This document shows, one piece after another, positions 23,643-34,273 of a DNA stretch of 64,000 bases. The stretch is from Liquidambar formosana (lineage: Eukaryota; Streptophyta; Magnoliopsida; Saxifragales; Altingiaceae). The notes below the pieces were generated by a model. It searched no databases. It saw only the letters and a program-made list of their open reading frames with translations, and had not been told where the DNA came from. Location of the stretch: the NCBI GenBank assembly GCA_039720395.1, contig CM077823.1:32570371-32634370 (forward strand). Direction: 5' to 3'. Numbering within the stretch: position 1 is the stretch's first letter; every line of letters starts with the position of its first letter. Made by a program: the position numbers and the translations under genes.

Positions 23643-24046
23643 GAGTCCGAATATTGCAATCCTTTCTAGTGATCTTCCCACCCTATTAATTTTAATTTTT
23701 TAGAGTTTTAGAAAAATATAAAAGGCTTTTATGAAAAGTGACCGTACATAGTCCACTAAAAAACATCATTTTGAACTATTTTGTAGAAGAAAGTTTTTTC
23801 AAAAATCTATCATTTAAGTAGATTTTTTGACCATTTATAATTCCTATTTCATTTTTTGCCAAAAAGTCTACTTAAACTATAGATTTTGGAAAAACCTTTT
23901 TTCTACAAAATAGTTCAAAATGACGTTTTTTAGTAGACTATGTACGGTCACTTTTCATAAAAACCTTTTATATTTTTCTAAAACTCTAAAAAATTAAAAT
24001 TAGTGAGGTGAGGAGATCATTTGAAGGGGTTGCAATATCTCGACCC
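23643..24046. mobile_element. 404-bp foldback MITE, Mutator-like, unit B copy
   Basis: The counterpart of 20072-20471 with better preserved arms. The left arm from gagtccgaatattgcaa pairs with the right arm ending ttgcaatatctcgaccc, and pairing continues through tagtccactaaaaaacatcattttgaa. The target duplication AGGTTAAGAA is perfect over 10 bp (23633-23642 and 24047-24056). Confidence 0.88.
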
Positions 24047-24639
24047 AGGTTAAGAATAAAAGCTTTCCCCAAAAAGATGGGGGCCCCAAATGAAGAATCA
24101 AATTATCTAATCGATTCTACATTTTTTTCTAAACCCAAAAAAGAAGAAAAAAAAAAATCCATATCGATATGTCCTAGGTCTCGATGATTCATATAGTTGT
24201 TTGTAGTAACATTTGTCTTCTATGGCCCTTGTATTTTTTTTTCCAAAAAAAATGTATTTTTTACATTTTTCAGTCATGTACAAAGGTAGTCCATGATGTG
24301 TCCATTTTGTGTAGGGGGCTTCTAAAGTACACAAAAAATTTGAGGTAATATACCTAATGTAGTCGATCACATTTATGATCATATTTTTTGGTAGTTGATC
24401 ATATTTTGTAATAACTAGTTCTCACAAAATGTGATCTAAGTTATTGGTTTCCAGAAATATAACCAAGTTACCATAAAATATGATCAAGTTATAACAAAAT
24501 TTGATAAATTTTCATTGTATGATACCCTTCTTTTTTTTTTTTCTTTTTTTTTTTTGCAGGCACCATAAAATTTCCCTATTGTGTATGACACATCTTTTCG
24601 TATTTTGTTTAGAATACATAGGCAAGCCTTTTACAGCAT

Positions 24640-24765
24640 CATTTTTGTCTTTAAATTAAATCAGTAACATTAACGTCAAAATTGTGATATTGCATTTTTT
24701 CAGATACAATCATTCAATATTGTAAGATTGCATTCATCCATCTAAAAATCAACCAAACCTAACTT
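24640..24765. repeat. 126-bp repeat present only in unit B, inverted copy at 28084-28210
   Basis: The segment from catttttgtctttaaatt to aaccaaacctaactt recurs as its reverse complement at 28084-28210. Unit A has no equivalent at the corresponding position (about 20985-21010), so this is an insertion after duplication or a loss from A. It has no coding content. Confidence 0.8.
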
Positions 24766-24785
24766 TTTCAAAGGGTATTTTTCTA

Positions 24786-25060
24786 CCGAGCAGATGGTTA
24801 AGGTGGTCAGTATTCGGATTTCCTTACTCAATGCTTAGGTTGTCACTTGGTAGTTGCCCAATCCTTGAGTTCGAATCTCCATAGTCATTTTGTGCCGCTA
24901 AACCTATCTTTTTATCTTCCAAGGTCGAGGTGGGACCTAAACTTCATCTCCGATATGGGTGGGGTGACATCGTTTGTAGATAGGTTGTGGCCCACAATTT
25001 GTGGGTTGCTAAAGGATATGTTTTCTAATGGGCAAGTGAAATCACCTATTTGCGTATCAT
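24786..25060 (+). repeat. tRNA-derived SINE upstream of LYR copy B
   Basis: The counterpart of the SINE at 21028-21320, with the A-box-like head accgagcagatggttaagg and an intact B box gagttcgaatctcc. It ends about 175 bp before the LYR start codon. Confidence 0.6.
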
Positions 25061-25235
25061 CCTCCAAGACTAAAAGGAAAAGGAAATAAAGAGGAAAAAT
25101 GGGAAAGAAGTGAAAAGAGCAGCGTAGTAGCGTACTACTAGGCACTAGCGTTCTTCTTAGCCCCATTGAGAGGGAAACCGAGACAGATAAGCCAGGAGTA
25201 CTACCTCCCCCTTTGATTGATGCGTAGAGGAGAAA

Positions 25236-25619
25236 ATGGAGAAAGCGTTAAGAGCATACGGGGCGGTTTTAAGACTGGTCAGGCGATTGCCAAAGGACTC
25301 GAGACCTTACTATGCCAAGTACGCCAGAGAGAACTTCGTCAACTACAGAGACGTCGAAACCAACGATTCCAAAGCCCTTGACGAGCTCTTCAACAGGGCT
25401 TACACCCATTCCATCTGGGTTCTCAACAAGGTCCCCTCTCTTTCTATGTGCACATGTATGATTTTGAATTTTCTGCTGTAGATGTAGAAACCCATTTGCG
25501 TATTCTTGTGATTGCAGTATTCGGTTGATCAAGTGTCCGCGGATAAGCCGAAGGATCTGTTGCAGTTAAATGAATGCGTATGTCTACCACCTGTTTGTTG
25601 TTATGCCCCAAAGGCATAG
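25236..25619 (+). CDS. LYR-motif protein, copy B, with altered C-terminus
   Basis: Exon 1 is 25236-25430 and exon 2 is 25518-25619, with the same splice sites as copy A (AACAAG|GTCCCC, GATTGCAG|TATTCG). Exon 1 encodes the same 65 residues as A apart from two changes: Ser for Thr in KDSRPYY, and Tyr in YAKYAREN, which is the residue expected for the family. In exon 2 the frame matches as far as YSVDQVSADK, then has Pro where A has Leu. A 2-bp deletion (gaaggatctg against gaaggagatatg) shifts the frame to PKDLLQLNECVCLPPVCCYAPKA and moves the stop 16 codons downstream, giving 98 aa. The core helices are intact, so it may still be functional, or it may be an early pseudogene. Confidence 0.75.
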
Positions 25620-26419
25620 TTGCAGGCTTCCTTTTCTTGTTTTACAAACGTGAGCTTTTATAGAATTCCTGATATCGAATTGTAATTCTCTTCTTGCATT
25701 ATGTTTTAACAATATACTGTGTTTTTAACGATCTTCGAATAGTGGATAATGTGGTCAATAGAGTGCAGTGTTTTTGCATTGAACTATATTGCAGTGTTTG
25801 CATGGTCTGATTAATGCTGCAATTTGATGGGTTTTCACTGTATTTATTTTATGACATCTTTGCATTTTTGTTTTATATCTATATCTATATATATATATAT
25901 ATATATATATATTACAATAATATAATGTTGGCTATGAGTTTTCAATGTGATCAAAATTAATCTAATTATGTTATTTAACTCTACAAGTAGTGTGGTGCAT
26001 TGCAAATTAGTTGCGTCATTTCTATGATCTGTGCTGGCATTAAGACCACTTTAGGTTGATCAATGTTTCAACCGATAAGATATCGTGGTTTTTGAAAATA
26101 ATTTCAATCCTGGATCATACAAAATTTTGCCTTGGGTTGGCTTATGGTGTATTGAAGTTGCACGAAGTCAATTATATATGGAGCGTCTTATCTGGTTTGA
26201 TGCTAGTGAAGGACTTTCAGGAACCTTTTAGAGAAGAGAGGCCTATTTGGAAATCCAATTAAGCCCAGTAATCTGTGAGTGTGTCCATGGAGGTTTTGGT
26301 AGACATGTCTTGATTTTTTATTTATTTAGTCACCATTGACGATGAGATTTTTAGTATGGATGGATCCTTTTTCGATTTCTTTCAAGTTTCCTTTTTAACC
26401 TTTTTCTTTCCCATTTGAA

Positions 26420-26524
26420 GCCTCCATTTGGATCTTAGAAAGCATGAAGAAAAGGAATGGAATAAGCTTATGAATGCTTAGGTTCTTTCCTTCCCTTTAT
26501 GCTTTCTGAGATCCAAATGGAGCC
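26420..26524. repeat. Short foldback (about 105 bp hairpin)
   Basis: The left arm gcctccatttggatcttag and right arm ctgagatccaaatggagcc are inverted copies, and pairing extends inward (aaagcatgaagaaaagg against cctttatgcttt). Probably a small MITE. As RNA it would form a hairpin of pre-miRNA size, but I see no known miRNA. Confidence 0.6.
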
Positions 26525-26714
26525 CAAGTGTCTAGATTGATTAGTTTCTATAACTTCTCTTACATACCAATTAATCAATGCTTGTAAGTAGTTAGAATAG
26601 TAGCACATATATGTTACTCAGGCACCAATCAGTTTCTATCAATGATCAAGCTATGCTGCTTCATTGCTGAAAATTTCAAACCCCATATATATGTATTGAC
26701 AACAAGATGACTAA

Positions 26715-26924
26715 GTGCCTGTTTGGATGGGATTCTGGGAGGCCCAAAATCTCTTCTGATGGCCCATAATTACTTTTAAGAGTGTTTGGATAAAAAGTGA
26801 AAAAAGTGATTGTAAGCCCAAAAGAGATTTTGAGGCCAATTTGCTCAAGCTGCCTCCCCCCTGATTCTGATTCAGCTTCTGATTCGACTTCTGATTCTAC
26901 TCTGAAGCTATCCCAAACAGGCAC
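26715..26924. mobile_element. Tourist-like MITE, 210 bp
   Basis: The termini gtgcctgtttgg and ccaaacaggcac form a perfect 12-bp inverted repeat, flanked on both sides by TAA (26712-26714 and 26925-26927). A 3-bp TAA target duplication is typical of PIF/Harbinger (Tourist) MITEs. Confidence 0.75.
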
Positions 26925-28083
26925 TAAGGGCTGTGAATGGACCCAATATCAATTCTGACAAGGTGTACTGGGAATCACTCTAAGCTGACCAATGTTTAAA
27001 ATCCTGAAAAGATGTACTGGATTTTTAAAAAATAATTCCAATTCCGAGTCATTTAAAAATTCTAACTAATTTCACCTACTTGGTCAATTTAAAGTACTTT
27101 GAGAAAATTTTGAAATGTGGATTTTTGGTTGTTTTATTAGGATTAAATTCAGTGTTGATACAAAGATTTAAAAACCTGATCGATGCCTGCGTGGTTGTAG
27201 TCTATTTAGTTTCTTAGATACATTTTTTTTCCAACAGGTGCAAGAGGTATCACATTATATGATGGAATTCCCAAGGACGCAACAGTTTTAATTATACAGT
27301 ATTTACAAGTTAATCAAACGGGCAGTTTATGTTGCTAAACTGCCCACACATCTTATTTGCAAAGTTTTTTTTTTCCCAAGTTAAATTTCTGATATAATCC
27401 ATGGCTTTTGATAAACCTAGATCCAATACCTTGGGATGACTGCTGTTTGGTTGAGTTTGCTATTATCACATATATGGAGCGCATCTATTATGGTTATATT
27501 CCCTCCCAATACTTTGCCACTTCTCCTCGAAAAAATTGCATTGAATAACATTGGTGGAGCATGGTTCAATACTTTTCCTTAAATGTTACCCATTCTTCTT
27601 TGTGATTTCTCTACATGCTATTGAAGAATGCATGGTATCCCAAGAATGACATTGTCTCTAAAAACCAACCTGGTTCTGTCTGGGAAACATTTATGCTGCT
27701 AGGCCTTCCTTGCAGGGGCTCCATATGGCAACAATGGTCTACCTATTTCTTAATAAGATGAACTTTTGTGCTGAATACATTTACTCTCCACATCTTCATA
27801 ATAAGATGAATTTTTGTGCTGAATACATACCCAATATAAAATCTTAGAAGGAAATATGTTCTACCTATTTCTCTAGGTAATCTATCATCAACAGCTTCTT
27901 CCCATCTGCTTTCACATTAAGGAATATGAGATAGGGAAAGAGACAAACACAGAGTTATTCATAGATATTTCACAATGAGTTCATCATGGTAAACGGCTTC
28001 ATGAATAATGATCATATAAATTTACAAGCATATTGAGAATTCTCATAGCCTTGTGTAACAATTTTCAAGACTTGGAAGGAAAC

Positions 28084-28210
28084 AAGTTAGGTTTGGTTGA
28101 TTTTCAGATGGATGAATGCAATCTTACAATTTTGAATGATTGTATTTGAAAAAAATGCAATATCACAATTTTGACTTTAATGTTACTGATTTAATTTAAA
28201 GACAAAAATG
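28084..28210. repeat. Inverted copy of the unit-B-specific 126-bp repeat
   Basis: Reverse complement of 24640-24765: aagttaggtttggttga ... tttaaagacaaaaatg, with a few mismatches. A poly-T run follows at about 28228. Confidence 0.8.
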
Positions 28211-28538
28211 CCCTTCTTGACAGCCTTTTTTTTTTTTTGCGCCCAAACCCAATTTCAAAATATTATGACACTGCTTAAACCCAAAGCTATATCTGCTTCT
28301 TCAAGATCCCTTTTCTTTCTATCAAGAAGTGATGTGCTCTTTGAAGACTGGGTGACTTATTATTGTGAATAAGACACAAGAGTTTATTGCGAAAGGTCAT
28401 GGCTTCAATTCCTGACATTCTGGACACAATACGTTCGACTCAGATAGACTCGATGAAGGGACCCAAGCCAGAGAGCTTCATCTTGCTAATCGACTCGTGA
28501 CCTATAAGGTCATGGAAACTTCAAGGGAAGTATTTTGA

Positions 28539-29365
28539 AAAAGACATCCTAGCCATCGCATTTTCAGACAAACAATGTTCAGAGAGTAAAAAGGGGTCAA
28601 ATTAGATGGACAAGCTTAAGAGATACTCCGTAGCTCCATTCCAAAATCATTCCAAGTACATACATACAGAATCGTACTAGCAAGGAGTGACCAGAACCAC
28701 TAAAAAATGAAGGCAGGATCGTTGAACACATATTCGTAAAATTTACTGTGGTATATAGTATATACACAAGCAAACAAGAGAGATGGGGACATTTATCAAC
28801 CTACCATTCAAGGTAAAGTTAAGGGGGTCAAAGTATAATTTACCCTAAATTTTAATATTCCCTCCATCCATAATTCATTATCACTTTTGAAAAATTATAT
28901 TTTTTTAGGAAAACCTTTTAAATGCTTTCACATCAACATGTGTTAGTATTTCAGTTTTGACTATTGGAAAAGATAAACTACCCATGAAGAAGGGTATTTT
29001 AGGAAATCAAACCAAAATAATCATTGACTTTTTAAATGGGATTATAATTTTGGAACATTCCAAAAAAGAAAAGAGGCCCATAAAGGAGTAATGTATTTAT
29101 TTTTTACCAAGGGTCTTGTGGTAAGTAGATAATGTTTGGACCATCTTTATCTCTGGTTTATAGTGTATAGTGTATACCATAGAGTAAATTTTATAGAAGT
29201 TGGAAGTCACTCTTGGGGTTATTGCTTGTACGATTCTGTAATGCATGTAACTATTTTGGAATGGAGCTATTATCTGACTATCTGTGACTTTAGCCTGTTC
29301 ATCTAATTTGACCCCTTGTTAGTCGGTGAACTTTGTTTGAAAATGCGATAGCTAGGCCGTCTTTT
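28539..29365. mobile_element. Foldback element with arms of about 230 bp, Stowaway nested inside
   Basis: Left-arm landmarks (ctagccatcgcattttca, ggggtcaaattagatg, tagctccattccaaaat, acagaatcgta, aaaatttactgtggtatata) all recur inverted, in mirror order, at 29150-29365. The outer ends are aaagacatcctagc and gctaggccgtctttt. The loop contains the Stowaway-like MITE at 28858-29088. No coding region. Confidence 0.75.
28858..29088. mobile_element. Stowaway-like MITE
   Basis: The left end ttccctccatccataattc is close to the Stowaway consensus CTCCCTCC(G/A)TCC. The right end is degenerate (…cccataaaggag). TA dinucleotides flank both sides (28856-28857 and 29089-29090), as expected for Tc1/mariner-type insertion. 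Confidence 0.45.
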
Positions 29366-29440
29366 ATATAGTGAATGAACTCATTGTAGGCCCAATTCTC
29401 ATGCTTGTAGGTTGGTTTCCATTTTTTTTTTTTTCTTTTT

Positions 29441-29524
29441 AGGGTCAGTGTGTCCAGATCAGTTTAAGCATACCTCGATTAAATCCCTTCTCAGGCGATT
29501 TTAAAGGCGCACTCACCTACATTG
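29441..29524 (-). repeat. SINE 3' part, 5'-truncated copy
   Basis: Starts after a poly-T run (29422-29440) with agggtcagtgtgtccagatc and runs to cactcacctacattgg. It is almost identical to the 3' half of the adjacent SINE at 29541-29735 but lacks the tRNA-like head. Confidence 0.7.
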
Positions 29525-29735
29525 GTTTTTTTTTTTTTTTAGGGTCAGTGTGTCCAGATCAGTTTAAGCGTACCTCGATTAAATCCTCCTCAAGCGATTT
29601 TAAAGGCGCACTCACCCACATCGGTTTAGTGCATTTAAGAATTAATTTTTAAAGTGCTCCCTAGAAGAATCGAACCCAAGTTAAAGGAATAAAGGGACTC
29701 TCCTCTTACCAACTGGACTAACTCTCTTGGGTTCA
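29525..29735 (-). mobile_element. tRNA-derived SINE, minus strand
   Basis: On the minus strand, an A box (ttagtccagttggtaagag) and a B box (ttgggttcgattcttc) head the element. The body ends acacactgaccct and is followed by poly-A (poly-T at 29525-29540). Its body matches the fragment at 29441-29524 and, more distantly, 1-140. No obvious target duplication, perhaps because two copies landed in tandem. Confidence 0.75.
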
Positions 29736-29808
29736 TGTTTGTTGTTTTGAGATTGAATGCAGTTTGTTTTTATATTAGCACTTTTTCAGTTAGACACATG
29801 CCACTTAG

Positions 29809-30038
29809 GCCATGTTTATTTGGTTGGAATGAAATGGGTGAAAATGAAATCTAATTCTATGCTTAAAATAGTTTGAAATGAAATGAGATTGAATTAAACA
29901 TTGCGGAATGAATATCATTATAATTCACTATTACTGTTTGATTCCATTCCCATTTAATTACTTCATCCAAACATGTCGTTTGAAATGAATTAAAATGGAA
30001 TTTCATTCTATTCATTCCATTCCAACCAAACAAACATG
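29809..30038. mobile_element. MITE, about 230 bp, same family as 969-1182
   Basis: The ends gccatgtttatttggttggaatg and cattccaaccaaacaaacatg are imperfect inverted repeats. The interior matches 969-1182 (gaaatctaattctatgcttaaaatagt, cccatttaattacttcatccaaacatg). Confidence 0.7.
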
Positions 30039-31349
30039 ACATTAAAGTTAAAATCACAAGGTTGGATAAGCTCGAAGGGAGCATTTGAACGTAGTATTTG
30101 CAGGAAGAATTTCGAGTATGGAATAAATTTCAAATTCTGTAGAGATAATTTATTTCGCTTAGGAAACTAACAGTATGACAGAATTTATGAAATTCTTGGA
30201 GGGATTTGAAGAAGAGATTTAGAGACTCTAAATTCGTCATTTAAGTTCAAATTCAATAGGTATCTTTTACCAAAAAATTATCTTGGGAGATATTTCAAAA
30301 AGGACAACCTAAACGGACATTAAGTGCCCACATCACCCACCACCTGCCATCACCCACTACCACTTTCCATCACATTTCACTCCCCCACTGCCCATCACCA
30401 CAAACCCACACCTCCCAACAATTTTACCCAACACTTCTGACCACTTATCAAGCCCATTCACTCACCATCACTGCAGTATTTAATGCTCATGTGCGCAACT
30501 ATTCAAACAAACAAGAAAATTGGCAAATGATTGAAATATTGAAGCAAAAGACAATCGGACTCATTACCTTGTATCCTAATTTAAATTTTAAGAATATACG
30601 GTCGGAATTTGAATCTTTTAACGTTTATTTTTTTAGAATTAATAGAAAACTTGAGATAAGCCTAAGTCCTACACTGTTTCCTAACCCCATTTTTCAAAAT
30701 GTAGGTTGAGATTCAAACCCCTAATCTTTCTCCTTCTTATTCTTACTCCCTCTCGAAATTGACTACCAATTGATTTTTAATCTTTCTAGAAATCGATCCC
30801 TAACCGTACCCCACTACCAATATTTATAATTTATTGATTTTTATTTTTATTTTTATTTTGTGAAATTTAGATTTAATATTCACATTTTATATTGTAATTT
30901 TCTATCACTCTACTTAATCCATAAGGGTTTGTTGCAAATTAAATGATTTGATCGATTCTTTTGCCATACAAATCATATTTATATGATATTAAGACAAAAA
31001 CTAGGAATATATCAAGAAAAAAAAAACTAAAAATATACATATAGATCAAGACCTATACACTTATTAATTTTTGAGCTTTCCTCTTAGTCAAATTCCTTTC
31101 TCCTCCTAAGCAAATGAACAAAAAATAAAAAAATATATTTTATTTGATTATTATTTTAAATATAATTTTTTTGGTAATGATATTTTTAAAACTTTTAATA
31201 AAATAAGATGAAAATGTTGATTAATATATAATGATATACTAAATGAAACAACATCACATATATTATCATATTTTTTATTCGAATTTTTTACTAAAATTTA
31301 TATTATATTTGTATAAAATAAAAATAAAATAAAATAACATAAAAAAACA
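30039..31349. other. AT-rich spacer, no gene
   Basis: A CA/CCA-rich low-complexity stretch (about 30325-30475) is followed by very AT-rich sequence. The open frame at 30491-30709 is unsupported. Confidence 0.5.
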
Positions 31350-31725
31350 AAAATGAAGACACATGTTTGGAACGTGGCGGATTAAGAACAAAGGGAAAAA
31401 AACGTGGGAAGAAGCTCTTTTGCGGCTTGTGCGCATGGGGACACAATAGTCAATACAATAATACCGTCCGACATTGGTTCATCGCCATGTTGCGTGTCTC
31501 CGACACCTCATTGGTCGTTTTGGCTGTCATCACCGTGCATGTCTCTTCCCTTCGCACCTTTCGAAGCCCTCGGAAAATGCGTTCAATTTCTCTATACATT
31601 AACGAATATGCCGAATTTGCCACTGTGTTTATGCGTAATCATGCCGTACGTGTTAAAAAGTCCTTGACGTGGCATAAATTGGTTAATAAAATTATCTTTT
31701 GAATTATTTTGTACTGTCATAAAAA
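31350..31725. repeat. Left arm of an inverted duplication (partner 34560-34865)
   Basis: Shared with the reverse complement of 34560-34865: acacatg(t/c)ttgg, aagaacaaa, cgtgggaag, tgcgg, ttggttcatcgc, tctcttcccttcgcacc, tttctc-ata-attaacga. The overall match is diverged, roughly three bases in four by eye. It has higher GC than the flanks and a conserved short frame (MSLPFAPFEAL), so it may descend from a gene or promoter fragment. Confidence 0.7.
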
Positions 31726-31730
31726 ATTTA

Positions 31731-33283
31731 GGGTAAAATACATTTACACCCCCTTTGTTTACTGACTATTACACTGACACCCCCTATACTTTCTGAAATT
31801 ACACTGTCCTCCCCTGTCAGAACGGCTAAAGTTGACGGATTAACGGAAACATGAAATGACAATTTTACCCTTTAGTAAAACACAACGTTTTGCACATTTT
31901 TTCGTACGGTGGACAAATCCTACCATTTTTTTCCAATAAAAAAACCCCAAAGGGCAGATTGAAAGAAATTAAAAAAAAAAAAAAAAAAATGCACGAAGAA
32001 GATGAAGAAGAAGCAGCAGCAGCAGCACCCATGGCTGCCGCCGGCGATGTCCCACCATCGCAGCAAACCCCGTTCACCTCGCCGCGCCGTCGCCATCACC
32101 GTCGCGTTTGGCATCGTGGTGCAGAGGGAGGGTGGGTGGGATGGGGGTTTGCTACTGGAGCACCCCATAACCAGATCTGCTCCATGAAAAGCATCGGCGG
32201 GAGCCCGCCGCGATCTCCTTCTCCCTCTCGTCTCCCTCTCGTCTCGTCTCCCCGCCGCGAGCATCCCCTTCACCGACGAGACTTCGACGCACGGACAAAC
32301 CCAAAAAATGCTCGCCGGAAAAATGGAGGCTTCAACGCCGGAAAAAATGGTGGCTGTGACGTCGGAAAAAAGCTCGCCATGCCTCCCCCCACTGCCATCA
32401 CCGACGAACCCATCAAACCCACTGTTTTCCAAACCCATCAAACCCTTGTGCCTTATCCCCTCTGTTTTCCATTCCGTGCCTCCCCCCACTGCCATCACCG
32501 ACGAACCCATCAAACCCACTGTTTTCCAAACCCATCAAACCCTTGTGCTTTATCCCCTCTGTTTTCCATTTTTTTTCTTTTTTTTTTTCTCTCTCCAAAC
32601 CCTTGTGCCTCCCCCCACCACCAGAAGCAGCAGCAGCAGCATTTCCACCCATCGAAATCCGACGATGTGGTGAAGGAGGGAACAAAAAAAAAAAGAAAAA
32701 AACGAAGAAAAAAGCTGCAGATTCTTCAGTATATTCAGTGATTGATCCTGTTGATTGTGCAGTTGGTTCCAAGCGGCACAAGTAGTTGTTGAAGATGCAG
32801 CAAAGGCTGTTTAACGTGCAGATCTAGTTCCAGCTACAGATCCAGATTCTGTCCTCCCTCGTGATTGATATGAAGAGTCTGATGATTGAGATCGTGATCC
32901 CATGGATTAGGACTCAGATTTTCCCGAGTCAGATCCAGCGGCAGCAGCGTTTCCACCCATCGAAATCCGACGATGTGGTGAAGGAGGGAACAAAAAAAAA
33001 AAAAAAAAAAAAAAAAAACGAAGCACGAAGACGAAGCAGCAGCAGCAGCGTTTTGGCAAGTCCAAACGATGCGTTTTGGCTGCACTAAGGTCAAAATGGG
33101 TATTTTGAGCCCATATTTTCATAACGTCAGCAATCAATGCTAACGGCGCTCAACGGCGGGTTGACGGATGGGTCTAAGTGTAGATTATTTTCCAAAGTAG
33201 GGAAAGGCAGTGTAATTTCAGAAAATATAGGGGGTGTCAGTGTAATAGTCAGTAAACACAAGGGATGTAAATGTATTTTACCC
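31731..33283. mobile_element. Mutator-like element, 1553 bp, perfect 9-bp target duplication
   Basis: The terminal inverted repeats of about 80 bp start gggtaaaatacatttaca on both sides and continue through actgactattacactgacacc. The flanks are AAAAATTTA at 31722-31730 and 33284-33292, a perfect 9-bp target duplication, which identifies the Mutator superfamily. The body is GC-richer with no transposase. It has internal duplications: a segment of about 95 bp around cactgccatcaccgacgaac occurs at about 32387 and 32480, and a segment around catcgaaatccgacgatgtg occurs at about 32650 and 32958. The 283-codon frame at 31890-32741 is built from these repeats and homopolymers and is not a convincing protein. 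Possibly a Pack-MULE. Confidence 0.9.
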
Positions 33284-33679
33284 AAAAATTTATTATCTCA
33301 TCAGTATTATTTATATGATGCTATATTATTATACTACATTACTACGTATAGCATTATACTTTGTTAACAGATAGGAGAGAGCGGGTGTTAGCTTTGCTTG
33401 TCGATGGGACAAGTAGCAGACATGGTTTTGTTGGTGGAATGTGGATGGACCTTAGCTGGCTAGCTATTATCTTTACGTTAGTCTCTCGTTTTTGTCTTTA
33501 TTTTTGGATTGGTGTAAGTTTAAAACCAAAATCACTCGTTGGACATCCGAGAAGAATATTGTTAAGTTATCATATCATAGATGCGTTACGTGAAATTGGT
33601 TACAGCCTAAAATTCATTAGAAATAAATTTTTCGTTTTTTGACAATCAATAGAACCCATCCTACCTTTAGTCTACTTAA

Positions 33680-33932
33680 AGCATCTCCAGTCATGTGAGC
33701 TAAATTATCTATGCTATTGTTATTTTAGTACAAGATACACTGTCAAATGCTATAATATAGTACAAGGTACTCCGATAGTGCAAATGATATAATGTAGTAT
33801 TTTTTGTTGCAACTTCAATTCCCTCCATTTTTTTATAAATCTTCTAACATCCATTGTTCTAACCACAAAAAATTCAAAAAAAAAAAATAAATAAAAATAA
33901 AAACAAATATTGTACAAACCACTAACAATTTT

Positions 33933-33971
<39 letters not shown>

Positions 33972-34273
33972 ATTTCAGTATTATTTTTGAAAATATTGTA
34001 TTTCTTTACGGGCTATTTGGTTACTAAAAAAATTTGGAAGAGAAATGGGGGAAACGAAACATTATATTTTTCACAATTATTGATGTGTTTGGTTGTTGAG
34101 AAATTGGAGGCAAATATGACATGGCAAATATAACAATAGTTCACCCTTGTGCTATATTTAGCACAAGAGTAAGCTATTGCAATATTTAGCACACCATTGT
34201 AATAGTCCAACTTGTGCTAAATGTTATAATATAGTAATAATACAGGTTATAGTTCACCATTAAAAATGCTCTT
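33680..34273. mobile_element. Possible MITE, about 590 bp
   Basis: The left end agcatctccagtcatgtgagct and the right end (reverse complement agagcatttttaatggtgaact) resemble the 'gagcatctccaa-tgagct' termini of many plant MITEs. Internal blocks (tataatatagta and gctataatatagtac) are shared by both halves. An AT run lies at about 33941-33969. Confidence 0.45.

Larger units (their letters stand above)
22122..25761. repeat. Tandem segmental duplication, unit B (about 3.6 kb)
   Basis: Collinear with unit A from agaaatagaaggagctctaa to gtggtcaatag. It is about 140 bp longer, mainly because of an insertion at about 24605-24770 that includes the 126-bp repeat at 24640-24765. Contains the second LYR gene. 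Confidence 0.95.
25762..28083. other. Spacer with MITEs and a microsatellite, no gene
   Basis: Contains an AT microsatellite (about 25880-25911), a foldback at 26420-26524 and a Tourist-like MITE at 26715-26924. Short open frames (for example 26056-26262) have no splice-supported continuation and no recognisable homology. Confidence 0.5.

Noticed and set aside
31890..32741. 283-codon open frame, plus strand
   Set aside because: It lies wholly inside the Mutator-like element, is made of internal sequence duplications and homopolymer (Lys runs, Ala runs), and has no recognisable domain.
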